NCBI GenBank assembly: GCA_964603785.1
Contig: CAZRWD010000010.1
Location: 24,237 to 88,236, forward strand
Direction: 5' to 3'
Length of the DNA: 64,000 nt
Source: CAZRWD01 sp964603785
Lineage (GTDB): Bacteria > Fermentibacterota > Fermentibacteria > Fermentibacterales > Fermentibacteraceae
Below the pieces are notes generated by a model. That model saw only the letters and a list, made by a program, of their open reading frames with translations, did no database searches and was not told the DNA's origin. The stretch's first letter is position 1. Every line of letters starts with the position of its first letter. A program made the position numbers and the translations under genes. Below, piece after piece: positions 32,119 to 41,305 of the stretch.

Positions 32119-33576
32119 ATGCCGCGGGGTCCTGAAGCGAGAGCCGACAGGCCGGAGAGCTCGGAGCTCCGGCAGACCATTCACGTCTCGATAAGCGAAG
32201 GGCTCTTCTCCCAGCTCTACACCTCGATGGCCGGCCCGGGATCCGTCTTCGTCACGAAGCTTGCGATCTTCCTGGGGGCCAATCCCCTGCAGTTCGGCAT
32301 GCTGTCGGCGATAGGCCAGCTCTCCCAGGTCTTCCAGCCTCTCGGCGTCGCTCTCACGAGATCCCTGACACGAAGGAAGAGGTCGGTGATCCTGATGGCC
32401 GCCCTGGGCAGGTCGCTCACGCCGCTGTACGGCATCCTGCCGTTCCTGGTCTCGTCCGGAGCCTCCATGAACGCGTTCCTGGCCGTCTTCCTCGCGGCGA
32501 CGGCCGTCCTGGCGGTCTCGGCGAACGCCTGGATGGGCTGGATAGGCGACATGGTCCCGTCGAGGATAAGAGGGCGCTTCTTCGCCAGGCGCAACCAGGT
32601 CCTGATGCTCGGGGGCCTGGGGGCGGGCTACGTGTTCGGACTGGCCGTGGACATGTTCGACGAGAAGCCCGGCGCCGTGGCCGGCTGGGCTCTCCGATCC
32701 CTCGGACAGCCCGCCCTGTCGGATCATGCCGCATATGCCTTCCTGGGCCTGTTCGTGCTGGCGGGAGCCCTGGGCCTCTTCGGCCTTTCGATCCTCCGCA
32801 GGCAGCCGGAGCGCGACAAGGAGATAGAGACGGAGCCCTTCCTGAGGCTGGCCCTCTCCCCCCTCAGGGACGCCAACTTCAGGAGGCTCCTGCTGTTCTG
32901 CACCTGGTGGATGCTGGCCGTCGGGGTGGGCGCCCCGTTCTGGCAGCCCTTCATGATCGGAGTGCTCGGCATGAGCATCCTCTCGATCCAGCTCTACGGA
33001 ACGGCCAGCACCCTCGCAGCCCTCCTATCCCTCAGACTCTGGGGGCGCTTCATCGACAGGTGGGGCAACAGGAACGCGATGACCCTCGCGATAGTCCTGG
33101 GATCCGTCAACCCGCTGTTCTGGGTGCTCTCGGGCCCCGGGCGCACCTGGCCGATCTACGCGGAGGCCGTGCTCTCCGGGACCATGTGGGCGGGAGCGGG
33201 GATCGTCGCCACGAACTTCGTGCTCTCCGTGGCGCCGGACCGTCTCCGCCAGGCCTACTCGGGGCTCTACGGGGCCGCGGGCGGTCTGGGGATGATGGCG
33301 ACGATGCTCCTCTCCGGAGCCCTCATGCCCCGCCCGCTCACCCTGCCATGGATGACCCTCCATCCCATGCAGGTCCTCTTCCTCGCAACCGCAGCGCTCC
33401 GCCTGACGGCCCTGATCCCGCTGTCCCTGGTGAAGGAGCCCGAGGTCAGGCCCTTCTCTGCCATCCTCAGGCAGGTGCAGCAGTTCACCAAGGTCCGTGT
33501 GCTCGCCCTCTCGGCCGTGCTCGGAAGGAGCCGGCCGGCGGGCAGAGGCTTGCACGGCAGGCACGCAGTGCGATAA
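32119..33576 (+). CDS. Major facilitator superfamily transporter
   Basis: The 485-residue protein has about 11-12 membrane helices. MFS signatures include LTRSLTRRKRSVILMAALGRS between helices 2 and 3 and WGRFIDRWGNRNAMTLAI in the corresponding position of the second half. It begins with a charged cytoplasmic stretch (RADRPESSELRQTIHVS). The C-terminus ends in a basic tail (GRSRPAGRGLHGRHAVR). The substrate is unknown. Similar proteins without clear clade assignment are common in uncultured bacteria. It follows the DOMON lipoprotein by six nt. Confidence 0.82.
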   Translation: MPRGPEARADRPESSELRQTIHVSISEGLFSQLYTSMAGPGSVFVTKLAIFLGANPLQFGMLSAIGQLSQVFQPLGVALTRSLTRRKRSVILMAALGRSLTPLYGILPFLVSSGASMNAFLAVFLAATAVLAVSANAWMGWIGDMVPSRIRGRFFARRNQVLMLGGLGAGYVFGLAVDMFDEKPGAVAGWALRSLGQPALSDHAAYAFLGLFVLAGALGLFGLSILRRQPERDKEIETEPFLRLALSPLRDANFRRLLLFCTWWMLAVGVGAPFWQPFMIGVLGMSILSIQLYGTASTLAALLSLRLWGRFIDRWGNRNAMTLAIVLGSVNPLFWVLSGPGRTWPIYAEAVLSGTMWAGAGIVATNFVLSVAPDRLRQAYSGLYGAAGGLGMMATMLLSGALMPRPLTLPWMTLHPMQVLFLATAALRLTALIPLSLVKEPEVRPFSAILRQVQQFTKVRVLALSAVLGRSRPAGRGLHGRHAVR

Positions 33577-33619
33577 TCCACGCATACGATTCGAAGGTCC
33601 GCCTGACGGGAGAGGCGCC

Positions 33620-35116
33620 ATGGAACCCGAAGTCCTCAAGAGCATCCTGACTGCCGTCGTCATCGGACTGGGCGCCGGATTCGTCCTGAGGCTGCTCAGG
33701 CAGTTCGTCACGGGGAGGAAGTTCGGGCTCTGGCTCATCCTGTGCGCCGTCGTCGACGGGGCGTATCTCGTCACGGCGGCCGCGGTCGGGAACACGGGAA
33801 CCTTCGGGATGAAGCTGTTCCTGGCCGCGGCGGTGATGTTCACCGCGAACGCCCTGCTCCAGCTCATGAACGTGCTGATCTGGGACTACCTCCTCAGGCA
33901 GAGGAGGCAGGTCTCGATTCCGCGGCTGGTGATAGACATCGTCAACTTCGTGCTGCTGGCGATCGTGGCCGTGAGCATCCTCAAGAGCGTCTTCCAGGTG
34001 AACCTCAACGCGCTCCTGGTCACATCCACCGTCGTCTCCGCGGTGGTCGGCCTCTCGCTGCAGGATGTCCTCGGGAGCGTCGTCGCCGGTCTCGCCCTCC
34101 AGATGGAGAAGCCCTTCGGCGTCGGGGACTGGGTCGAGACCGAGGGCGAGGAGGGCGTGGTCACGCAGATGAGCTGGAGGACCGTCTCGATAAGGACCAG
34201 GACCCACAGCACGATCATAGTCCCCAACTCGAACGTCACGAAGCAGCTGGTGAGGAACTTCTCGAGGCTGTCACCCTTCCAGCTCAGGCTTCCCGTGGGG
34301 ATCGCGTACGGCCATCCCCCGGGACTCGTGAAGAGCGTCCTGCTCGGAGCGGTGAGGGAGAGCGGGGCCGCGCTGGATGACCCGCCTCCGGAGGTGCTCC
34401 TCAAGAGTTTCGACGACTTCTCGATGGGATACGAGATCAGGTTCTGGGCGGTCGACTACTCCCGGAAGATGCACATGCTCGACGCCGTGGCGTCGAAGGT
34501 CTGGTACGCCCTGAGGAGGACCGGCGTGGAGATCCCATTCCCCGTCCGGGACGTCACTGTCAGGATGCTGCCGGAGGACTTCGAGGCGCGCCAGGCCGAG
34601 AGGGAGGTCGAGGCCGTGTTCGGCGAGCTGAGGAGAATCCATCTCTTCGACGGGCTTTCCGACTCCCAGATGGCCTCGCTGGCCGCGGAGGCCGCCATGC
34701 TCCGCTATGCCGAGGGCGAGAGTCTCGTGCGGCAGGGGGAGCAGGGAGACTCGATGTTCCTGGTGAAGTCGGGAAGCCTCCGGGTGGACCTCAGGACGGG
34801 CGCCGGCAGGACGACCACGGTGGCCCGCCTGGGTCCGGGCGACTTCTTCGGGGAGATGAGCCTGCTCACGGGCGAGCCCAGGACGGCTTCGGTGATAGCG
34901 GACACCGAGACCGAGGTCATACGGGTCAGGAAAGCCGACTTCGCAGAGATCATAGTGGCCGATCCGTCGACCGCCGATCTGCTCTCGGCCGCGCTCGAAC
35001 TCAGGATGAGGGAACTGCAGGAGAAGTCCTCGAAGGCCTCGGTGGTCACGGAGGAGTTCGGAGCCAGGACGAGGGCCGACATCCTGTCAAGGATCAGGGG
35101 TTTCTTCGGTATCTGA
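33620..35116 (+). CDS. MscS-family mechanosensitive channel with C-terminal cyclic-nucleotide-binding domain
   Basis: The 498-residue protein has four N-terminal membrane helices, then the MscS pore and beta domain (VVSAVVGLSLQDVLGSVVAG, ALQMEKPFGVGDWVE, IIVPNSNV). A C-terminal cNMP-binding domain (about 345-460) contains the phosphate-binding cassette FFGEMSLLTGEPRTASV. It is probably a ligand-gated or ligand-modulated ion channel, like bCNG proteins. The ATG at 33620 has GGGAGAGG upstream. Its last 30 bp overlap the convergent antiporter gene. Confidence 0.92.
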   Translation: MEPEVLKSILTAVVIGLGAGFVLRLLRQFVTGRKFGLWLILCAVVDGAYLVTAAAVGNTGTFGMKLFLAAAVMFTANALLQLMNVLIWDYLLRQRRQVSIPRLVIDIVNFVLLAIVAVSILKSVFQVNLNALLVTSTVVSAVVGLSLQDVLGSVVAGLALQMEKPFGVGDWVETEGEEGVVTQMSWRTVSIRTRTHSTIIVPNSNVTKQLVRNFSRLSPFQLRLPVGIAYGHPPGLVKSVLLGAVRESGAALDDPPPEVLLKSFDDFSMGYEIRFWAVDYSRKMHMLDAVASKVWYALRRTGVEIPFPVRDVTVRMLPEDFEARQAEREVEAVFGELRRIHLFDGLSDSQMASLAAEAAMLRYAEGESLVRQGEQGDSMFLVKSGSLRVDLRTGAGRTTTVARLGPGDFFGEMSLLTGEPRTASVIADTETEVIRVRKADFAEIIVADPSTADLLSAALELRMRELQEKSSKASVVTEEFGARTRADILSRIRGFFGI

Positions 35117-36775
35117 CCCCCGACCCTCCGCGGGCGGGACGCACCCCTCTCCCAGGCCGTAGAGCAGCCGCAGGATGGGCTTGTCCCCGGTCGCCTCGAA
35201 CTCCCCGAGAACCCTCTTCAGATCGCTTATGGTCTCGCTGAACACCTGCCTGGCGTATTCCATGCTCTCGCACCCCGCGGCGGTTATCACGATGTCGTTC
35301 GATTCGATGCCGAGGGAGACGATCCTCTCTTCGCGACGGATGTCCCATGCCCTGCCCTTCACGGGCAGCCGGAAGATGTAGAACCCCTCGGCCCGGAAGA
35401 TCTCCACGGCATGCTCGGTGATGAACACGGCCAGGTCCTCGGCCGGAAGGGGTATCCTCAGCGTCATCGGCTCGGCGAGCAGGGGAGCGAGCTTCCGCTT
35501 CAGACCGGGACCGCCCCGGTAGAGGCCGGCGAGCAGGGGCGGAGTCGCAACCGTCGTCGCCACCATCATGATGATCACGACGCCCATCTCCTGCGTCCCG
35601 ATGAGACCCTTGGAGAGGGCCAGGCCGGCCGCGATGAGGGCGACCTCCTGGCGGGGCAGCATGCTCACACCTATCCTCATCGCCCCGCGGAAGTTGAATC
35701 CGAAGGGTATGCTGGGCAGGCCGCAGCCGACCACCTTCCCGAACCCGGTCATGATCGTGTAGACGAGCCCGAAGATGATGACTGGGCCTATCCCGGACAG
35801 GTCGGCCATCATCCCCGTGACACAGAAGAGCACGGGCACCAGCAGCTCCCTGACCGGCTCCAGGGCGTTGTGCAGGACATGGACGATGTCTGTCTCCGAG
35901 AGGCTCAGGCCCATCACATAGGCGCCCACTATGAGCGCGAGCCCCGAAGCCTCGGCGATCCCGGCCGCCAGCAGGCCGATCCCCAGGGCCACGGCTCCCG
36001 CGGCCTCCAGCGAGCCGAGCTTCATCAGCAGCCCCGAGATCCTGCGCTTGAACAGCAGCCCCGCGCCCAGGAGGGAGCAGAAGACGATGACCGCCTTCAG
36101 GCTGAGGAGCCCTGCCCTGCCCCAGGGTATGGTGGCGCCGCCCACCGCCGTGCCCATGCTCACGACCAGGCTGAGGAAGACCAGGGCGATGACATCGTCG
36201 ATGACGGCTGCGGACAGGACCGTCGAGCCCTCCGGTGAGTTCAGCCGTCTGAGGTCGCTGAGCACCCTGACCGTTATGCCGACGGAGGTCGCGGTCGCGA
36301 TCGCGCCGAGGATCAGTGCCCTGGTGTCCAGGAAGGAATCCGTGTAGCCCGTGAGTACCGCCGCCCCGGCGCCCAGCCCGAAGCTGAGCACCGCACCGCC
36401 GAGGCCGGCGGTGAACCCGGCGGGGGCGAATGCGAGGAACCGCTTCAGGTTGGTCTCCAGCCCGGCGTCGAACATGAGCACGACCGCACCGGTGGTGGTC
36501 AGGGCGAGAAGGAGGCCCGAATCGAAGATGCCGCCGGGGCCGACACGGAAGAGAGGCCCCAGGGCCGGCAGGCCGATAGTGCCGATGACCGGCAGGGTCA
36601 GCGCGAACGCGGGCAGGACCAGGCCGCCGAGGGCGAACGGACCGATGAAGAGACCGGCGGTCACCTCGCCGATCACGGCCGGCTGCTTCAGCTTGCGCTC
36701 GAACAGCCTCCCGGTGAACTTCGCGGAGATGATCACCAGGGCGGCCTGGAATGCGAACAGGACCTCGCTCTGCAC
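35087..36775 (-). CDS. CPA2-type cation:proton antiporter with extra cytosolic domain
   Basis: The 562-residue protein has 12-13 helices with CPA2 motifs: QPAVIGEVTAGLFIGPFALG, MFDAGLETNLKRFL, SAAVIDDVIALVFLSLVVS and MLPRQEVALIAAGLALS. The C-terminal 130 residues form a soluble domain (AEDLAVFITEHAVEIF, RLLYGLGEG) that is not a recognisable TrkA-N domain. The start is GTG at 36775, three nt after the PtsN-like gene, with no clear ribosome-binding site, so it is probably coupled. The final 30 bp overlap the convergent MscS gene. Substrate (Na+ or K+) is not determined. Confidence 0.88.
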   Translation of the reverse strand: MQSEVLFAFQAALVIISAKFTGRLFERKLKQPAVIGEVTAGLFIGPFALGGLVLPAFALTLPVIGTIGLPALGPLFRVGPGGIFDSGLLLALTTTGAVVLMFDAGLETNLKRFLAFAPAGFTAGLGGAVLSFGLGAGAAVLTGYTDSFLDTRALILGAIATATSVGITVRVLSDLRRLNSPEGSTVLSAAVIDDVIALVFLSLVVSMGTAVGGATIPWGRAGLLSLKAVIVFCSLLGAGLLFKRRISGLLMKLGSLEAAGAVALGIGLLAAGIAEASGLALIVGAYVMGLSLSETDIVHVLHNALEPVRELLVPVLFCVTGMMADLSGIGPVIIFGLVYTIMTGFGKVVGCGLPSIPFGFNFRGAMRIGVSMLPRQEVALIAAGLALSKGLIGTQEMGVVIIMMVATTVATPPLLAGLYRGGPGLKRKLAPLLAEPMTLRIPLPAEDLAVFITEHAVEIFRAEGFYIFRLPVKGRAWDIRREERIVSLGIESNDIVITAAGCESMEYARQVFSETISDLKRVLGEFEATGDKPILRLLYGLGEGCVPPAEGRGSDTEETPDP

Positions 36776-36778
36776 GCT

Positions 36779-37231
36779 CTAGCGGGGCTGCTGGAGGAGC
36801 AGCCTGATATCGTCCATGCCGGACGCCAGGAGCAGTCTGTCCCTCCAGACGGGGTCGGAGTAGAGCCTGGAGATCTCCGCCAGGCACTCGAGATGAGGCC
36901 CCCGGTTCCCGGGGGAGGTCAGCACGAGGAAGATCGCCCTTGCGGGCTGACCGTCTATGCTGTCGAAGGGTATCCCTTCACGGGACAGGCCGAGACCCAC
37001 GCACTTGTCGGTGACCACCGTGGTGCGCGCATGCGGTATCGCAAGACCATGGGTCATCCCCGTGCTCAGGGAGCGCTCCCTCAGGACCACCTCGCGGAGG
37101 ACGGCCTCGCGGTCCCCGATCCTGCCGGCTGCCGCCAGCGAATCGACTATCTCGGTGATGGCGCTCCATTTGTCCCGGGATGACAGGTCGGGTATGAAGC
37201 AGTCCACCTCCGGACAAGGAGTCTTCCTCAA
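36779..37231 (-). CDS. PTS EIIA-Ntr/fructose-type domain protein (PtsN-like)
   Basis: The 150-residue protein is a single EIIA domain with the phosphorylatable His in GMTHGLAIPHARTTVV and the typical VFLVLTSP-like AIFLVLTSPGNRGPHLECLAEI segment. The TTG at 37231 has GGAGG nine nt upstream. PtsN proteins regulate K+ transport in enterobacteria, and here the gene is cotranscribed with a CPA2 antiporter, so a regulatory role on that antiporter is inferred. No EI, HPr or other EII gene is nearby. A promoter lies at 37280-37308. Confidence 0.88.
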   Translation of the reverse strand: MRKTPCPEVDCFIPDLSSRDKWSAITEIVDSLAAAGRIGDREAVLREVVLRERSLSTGMTHGLAIPHARTTVVTDKCVGLGLSREGIPFDSIDGQPARAIFLVLTSPGNRGPHLECLAEISRLYSDPVWRDRLLLASGMDDIRLLLQQPR

Positions 37232-37279
37232 TACCCTGTTCCTCCGGTCGGCGGTTCCTGGATGCGTGGCAACCCCGGG

Positions 37280-37308
37280 AATATGGAGCCATTCCCCCGC
37301 CTTGTCAT
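37280..37308 (-). promoter_or_regulatory. Promoter of the ptsN-like/antiporter pair
   Basis: On the minus strand ATGACA (37308-37303), a 17-nt spacer and CATATT (37285-37280) give five of six and four of six matches to consensus. The start of transcription is expected near 37273. Its -35 overlaps TTGTCA (37302-37307) read on the plus strand towards the ABC operon, so the two divergent units share regulatory DNA. Confidence 0.5.
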
Positions 37309-37328
37309 CGCACCGGGCGCCGTTCGCC

Positions 37329-37334
37329 TATATT
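37329..37334 (+). promoter_or_regulatory. -10 element abutting the ABC permease start
   Basis: TATATT ends six nt before the ATG at 37341, with no ribosome-binding site between. TTGTCA at 37302-37307 is the best -35, but its spacer is 21 nt, longer than usual. If used, the transcript would be leaderless. Confidence 0.35.
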
Positions 37335-37340
37335 CGGCCG

Positions 37341-38573
37341 ATGAGACCTGCAACCGCCCTGACGATCGCACGAGCCGAGCTGAGAGGCTCCCTGAGGGAC
37401 AGGTCCCTGGTCTCGAGCTTCGTCATGGTGCCCCTGCTCATGTACCCCGTCATCTTCTGGCTGATGATCACCGTGATGATGCTGGTGGAGGCCAGATCCG
37501 GCGAGGTCTCGACCCGGGCCGCGGTCGACCCGGCGGTCGGCGAGGCATTCTCGGCGGTCCTGGCTTCGGATCCCGGCATCGAGGTCGACCTGGTCGACAG
37601 GGCGGCGGCGGAGCGCCTCCTGGTCTCGGGTGCGGTCGATGCGGCCGTGCTGTCGACGGATTCCGGAGGCTATCCGGTGGAGATCCTCTTCGACGGGTCG
37701 CGGGACAGGAGCGCCCTCGCGGCGGACAGGCTGTCGGACATCCTCGAGAGGACGAGGCGCAGGCTGTTCGAGCGGTACAGGGCCTCGCTGGGCATAAGCC
37801 CTTCGGCCTGGACGGTCTTCCGCACCAGGTTCCACGACACCTCCTCGGACGAGGAGATGGGCGGGTTCGTCCTGGGCCTCATCCTGCCCGCGACGATCAC
37901 GGTGATGATCTCGATAGGCTGCTTCCACCAGGCGGTGGACTCGATGGCCGGCGAGAAGGAGCGCAGGACCTGGGAGACGCTGATCTCCACGTCCGTAACC
38001 CGCCCGGAGATAGTCGCCGGCAAGTTCCTCTCGGTGTTCGGCGCCGGTATGACCTCCGGCATCCTCAACATCGGCTCGATGATCCTGACCCTGTCATTCG
38101 TGCTCGCGCCCCTGATCAGGCAGAGCGGAGAGTCGATCAGCATCGGCGTGCCTGTCGACAGGCTCCCCGCACTCGTCACCGGGGCGGTCACCATGGCCGC
38201 AGCCCTGGCCTCGGGGATGCTGGCGTTCGCCTCCCTGGCCAGGACCTTCAAGGAGGGGCAGGCGATGGTGACCCCCTTCTACATGCTCGTGGTGGCGCCC
38301 ATAATGTTCGTGCAGCTTCCCGGCATGACTTTCGCCGGGAGCATGTCGGCGGTGCCCGTGATGGGCTCCGCCCTTCTCATCAAGGCCTCGCTGCTCGGGG
38401 AGGTCCCGTTCACGAACGTCGTGATCCTCCTGGCCTCCACGACCGCCTTCTGCGCGCTCATGCTCTGGATCGCGGGAAGGATCGTCTCGAGCGAGAGCGC
38501 CTCGTTCAGGGAGGCCGGATGGAGTCTCCGCAGCGTGCTGGGCATTCTCCGGGGAGGTGACAGGCGTGTCTGA
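37341..38573 (+). CDS. ABC-2-type exporter permease (NatB-like)
   Basis: The 410-residue protein begins with a membrane helix (LVSSFVMVPLLMYPVIFWLMI). A large extracytoplasmic domain (about 55-165) follows, then about five further helices, with the ABC-2 motif SMAGEKERRTWETLISTSV before them. This is the NatB/YhaP layout of Na+-type or peptide exporters. It is the first of a three-gene operon with the ATPase (38566) and a second permease fused to a protease (39323). The GTG start of the ATPase overlaps its end by 8 nt. Confidence 0.85.
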   Translation: MRPATALTIARAELRGSLRDRSLVSSFVMVPLLMYPVIFWLMITVMMLVEARSGEVSTRAAVDPAVGEAFSAVLASDPGIEVDLVDRAAAERLLVSGAVDAAVLSTDSGGYPVEILFDGSRDRSALAADRLSDILERTRRRLFERYRASLGISPSAWTVFRTRFHDTSSDEEMGGFVLGLILPATITVMISIGCFHQAVDSMAGEKERRTWETLISTSVTRPEIVAGKFLSVFGAGMTSGILNIGSMILTLSFVLAPLIRQSGESISIGVPVDRLPALVTGAVTMAAALASGMLAFASLARTFKEGQAMVTPFYMLVVAPIMFVQLPGMTFAGSMSAVPVMGSALLIKASLLGEVPFTNVVILLASTTAFCALMLWIAGRIVSSESASFREAGWSLRSVLGILRGGDRRV

Positions 38574-39321
38574 CAGGGCCGTCGAGGCGCTGGGCCTCAC
38601 CAAGCATTTCCACGACGAGTCACGGGGGCTGGTCGAGGCGGTCAGGGATGTGAGCTTCACCGCATCCAGAGGGGAGGTGCTGGGGCTCCTCGGTGTAAAC
38701 GGCGCGGGGAAGACCACCACTCTCAGGATGCTGGCCACGGTCCTCGCGCCGACTTCCGGCACGGCACTGATAGACGGGCACGACATACGGAGCGAACCCA
38801 GGAAGGCCAGGCTCTCCATAGGGTACCTGTCTTCCGCCACGGCCCTCTATCCCAGGCTGACCGCCCGGGAGATCCTCACGTTCTTCGCGAGGATGAACCG
38901 CTACCCGGCCGACCGGATGAAGTCCCGGGTGGAGGAGGTGGTGGAGGCCATGGGGCTGGGAGGGTATGCCGACACTCGCATCGACAGGCTGTCCAGCGGG
39001 ATGAAGCAGAAGGTCTCCATCGCGAGGGCGATGGTGCACGAGCCCCCCGTGCTCGTCTTCGACGAGCCCACGGCCGGGCTGGACGTCCTGAACGCGCACG
39101 ACATGCTCGACACCATCCGCACTCTGAAGGACGCGGGCCATGCGGTCGTCTTCTCCACGCACATAATGTCCGAGGCCGAGAGGGTATGTGACAGGATCGC
39201 GGTGATCCACGGAGGGGGCATCGCCTCCTCGGGCACCCCCGCGGAGCTCATGCAGAGAACCGGCACCTCCAGGCTGGAGGATGCGTTCGTGAGCCTCGTA
39301 GGCGGCAGGGACAGGGTCTGA
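38566..39321 (+). CDS. ABC exporter ATP-binding protein (NatA-like)
   Basis: The 251-residue ATPase has Walker A GVNGAGKTT, Q-loop region IGYLSSATALYPRLTARE, signature LSSGMKQKVSIARA, Walker B VLVFDEPTAGLD and H-loop FSTHIMSEAERVC. The GTG at 38566, eight nt after GGGGAGG, is preferred over a GTG at 38557 that would overlap that site. It powers the two permeases encoded on either side. The Q-loop lacks the usual Gln at the expected place (YLSSATALY), an uncommon substitution also seen in some NatA-like proteins. Confidence 0.9.
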   Translation: MSDRAVEALGLTKHFHDESRGLVEAVRDVSFTASRGEVLGLLGVNGAGKTTTLRMLATVLAPTSGTALIDGHDIRSEPRKARLSIGYLSSATALYPRLTAREILTFFARMNRYPADRMKSRVEEVVEAMGLGGYADTRIDRLSSGMKQKVSIARAMVHEPPVLVFDEPTAGLDVLNAHDMLDTIRTLKDAGHAVVFSTHIMSEAERVCDRIAVIHGGGIASSGTPAELMQRTGTSRLEDAFVSLVGGRDRV

Positions 39322-39322
39322 C

Positions 39323-41305
39323 TTGACGCGCACCGCGACCGGACCCTCCATCGGGACGATGCTCGCGACCGAGCTGAGGATGTTCATGCGCGACAGGAGG
39401 ACGATCTTCGTCTCGCTCGTCCTCCCCGCCGTCATGCTTCCGCTGATGCTGGTCATGTCGCGCAAGGTCGGAGAACTGAGGGAAAGCCAGCTCTCCGGGG
39501 TCTCGCCAGTGGTCGCCCTCACCTACGACGCCCCGGACTCCGTCGTGCGGGAACTGAGATCGGCGCTTGCCGAACTCCGCCCCGACGAAGGCGGCGTGAC
39601 GCTGCTGGAGCAGGCAGGGCTGGACTACGCCTCGATGCTGGACTCCGGCACGGTCCAGGCGGTGGTGGACATATCCATGCCCGGCCCGGCCGGCCGCCGG
39701 ACGCCGCCTGTCGTGACTATCACCTACCGGGAGAACATCGAAGCCTCGTCGGAGGCCGCAGACAGGCTCGCAGCCGCTCTGCAGCGCCTCGTCAGGGAGA
39801 GAAGGGCGACGATCCTCTCGGACGCGGGCGGCACATGGACGCCCGATTCGGCGGCCCTGCTGCCGCACGACACGGCGTCGCCCTCCGGGGCCATGGGTGC
39901 GGAGGTGGGAAGGTTCGCCATGCTGTTCGTCATGCTGATGCTCCTCTCCGGAGTATCCGTGGCGGCCCTCGACAGCATCGCCGGAGAGCGGGAGCGGGGA
40001 ACGCTCGAGACGCTCCTCGCAAGCGGCGCGGACAGGGGGGAGATAGCTCTGGCCAAGCTGTCCGCCGCGGCGGTGGTGGGCGTGGTGATCCTGACCGTCC
40101 AGACCCTGGACTTCCTGCTCCTCGTCCGCCTCGGCCTCTTCGGGGCGGGCTGGCCGGGCGGCGTCTCCCTGTCCGCCGGACAGCTGATCTCGCTCCTGGC
40201 GACCTTCCTCCCCGTGTCACTGGCCGCAGCTTCCGCGGTCCTGTACGTCTCCTCGGTGTCGAGCACCTTCCGCGAGGCCCAGATGAGGATGCTGCCGGTC
40301 TTCCTGCTGGGCGTCCTCCCGGCCCTCGTGACCCTGTTCCCGGGGATCGGCAACACCGTGCTCCTGGCCTCCCTGCCGGTTGCGGGGCCTGCTCTCACCG
40401 CCAGGGACATCATGGCCGGCAGGCCGGAGATGGCCCACATTGCCGCCTCCTTCCTGTCGTCCCTCGGGCTCACCCTCCTCCTCGCACGGATGGTCTCGGG
40501 AAGGCTGTCGGGCGAGGATGTGCTCGACCAGTCCCGGGAGGGGCCGCCGGCACCCGCGACCCTCTCCCGGAAGCTGTTCTCCTTCGTGGGCACGATGTGG
40601 GCTGTGAACGTGATCATGTCGCTGCAGCTCGAGAGGGTGCTCGACACGAGGGCGGTCGTCCTGGTCACCCAGCTGGGTGTCATCCTCGGGATGTCCCTGT
40701 TCGCCGCGAGGAAGTACAGGCTTTCACCGAGGACGGATCTTCGCCTTGTGAGGCCGCGCGCGGCGGATGCGCTCCTCGCTGTGCCATGCGCGGTTTCCGC
40801 GGTGCTCGCGGCTGCCGGCCTGTTCTCCCTGGCATCCAGGGTCCTGCCTGTAGATCCCGGCGCGGTCGAGGGCTTCGGAGAGGCCATCCTTCCCGGCGGC
40901 GCAGGCACCGTGGAGACGCTGCTGCTCCTCTGCCTGCTGCCGGCCGTGTGCGAGGAGGCGGCCTTCAGGGGCGTCATCATGTCGGCCCTCGAGAGGCGCA
41001 ACGGCCGGGCGGGGACGATCCTGCTCTCAGCCCTTGCGTTCGGGCTGTTCCACTTCCTCTACTTCAGGATAGTCCCGACCGCCTTCCTGGGCGTCGTCCT
41101 CGCCCTGGCGGTCCTCAGGTCGGGATCGATCTTCACGGGGATGCTGATCCATGCCTCGGGCAACGCCTTCGCCATCTTCCTGTCGGACCGGCTCCCGTTC
41201 CTCGACGGGACCAGGCCGCTGGTCTGGCTGGCTTCGGTCGCGGTGCTCGCGGGAGGGCTCCTCCTGATGCGTCCGGTCACTCCGGGCCGGGAGTGTCCCT
41301 CATGA
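39323..41305 (+). CDS. ABC-2 permease fused to a CPBP (CAAX-type) intramembrane protease
   Basis: The 660-residue protein is a fusion. Residues about 1-400 are a NatB-type permease with the same plan as the first permease (helix, extracytoplasmic domain, SIAGERERGTLETLLASG). Residues about 430-650 form a CPBP membrane protease with CEEAAFRGVIM (EExxxR), LFHFLYF (His) and IHASGNAFA (HxxxN). CPBP proteins cleave or bind membrane peptides such as bacteriocins. The start is TTG at 39323, one nt after the ATPase stop. The last 29 bp overlap the convergent kinase gene. An exporter that also processes its cargo is the natural inference. Confidence 0.85.
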   Translation: MTRTATGPSIGTMLATELRMFMRDRRTIFVSLVLPAVMLPLMLVMSRKVGELRESQLSGVSPVVALTYDAPDSVVRELRSALAELRPDEGGVTLLEQAGLDYASMLDSGTVQAVVDISMPGPAGRRTPPVVTITYRENIEASSEAADRLAAALQRLVRERRATILSDAGGTWTPDSAALLPHDTASPSGAMGAEVGRFAMLFVMLMLLSGVSVAALDSIAGERERGTLETLLASGADRGEIALAKLSAAAVVGVVILTVQTLDFLLLVRLGLFGAGWPGGVSLSAGQLISLLATFLPVSLAAASAVLYVSSVSSTFREAQMRMLPVFLLGVLPALVTLFPGIGNTVLLASLPVAGPALTARDIMAGRPEMAHIAASFLSSLGLTLLLARMVSGRLSGEDVLDQSREGPPAPATLSRKLFSFVGTMWAVNVIMSLQLERVLDTRAVVLVTQLGVILGMSLFAARKYRLSPRTDLRLVRPRAADALLAVPCAVSAVLAAAGLFSLASRVLPVDPGAVEGFGEAILPGGAGTVETLLLLCLLPAVCEEAAFRGVIMSALERRNGRAGTILLSALAFGLFHFLYFRIVPTAFLGVVLALAVLRSGSIFTGMLIHASGNAFAIFLSDRLPFLDGTRPLVWLASVAVLAGGLLLMRPVTPGRECPS

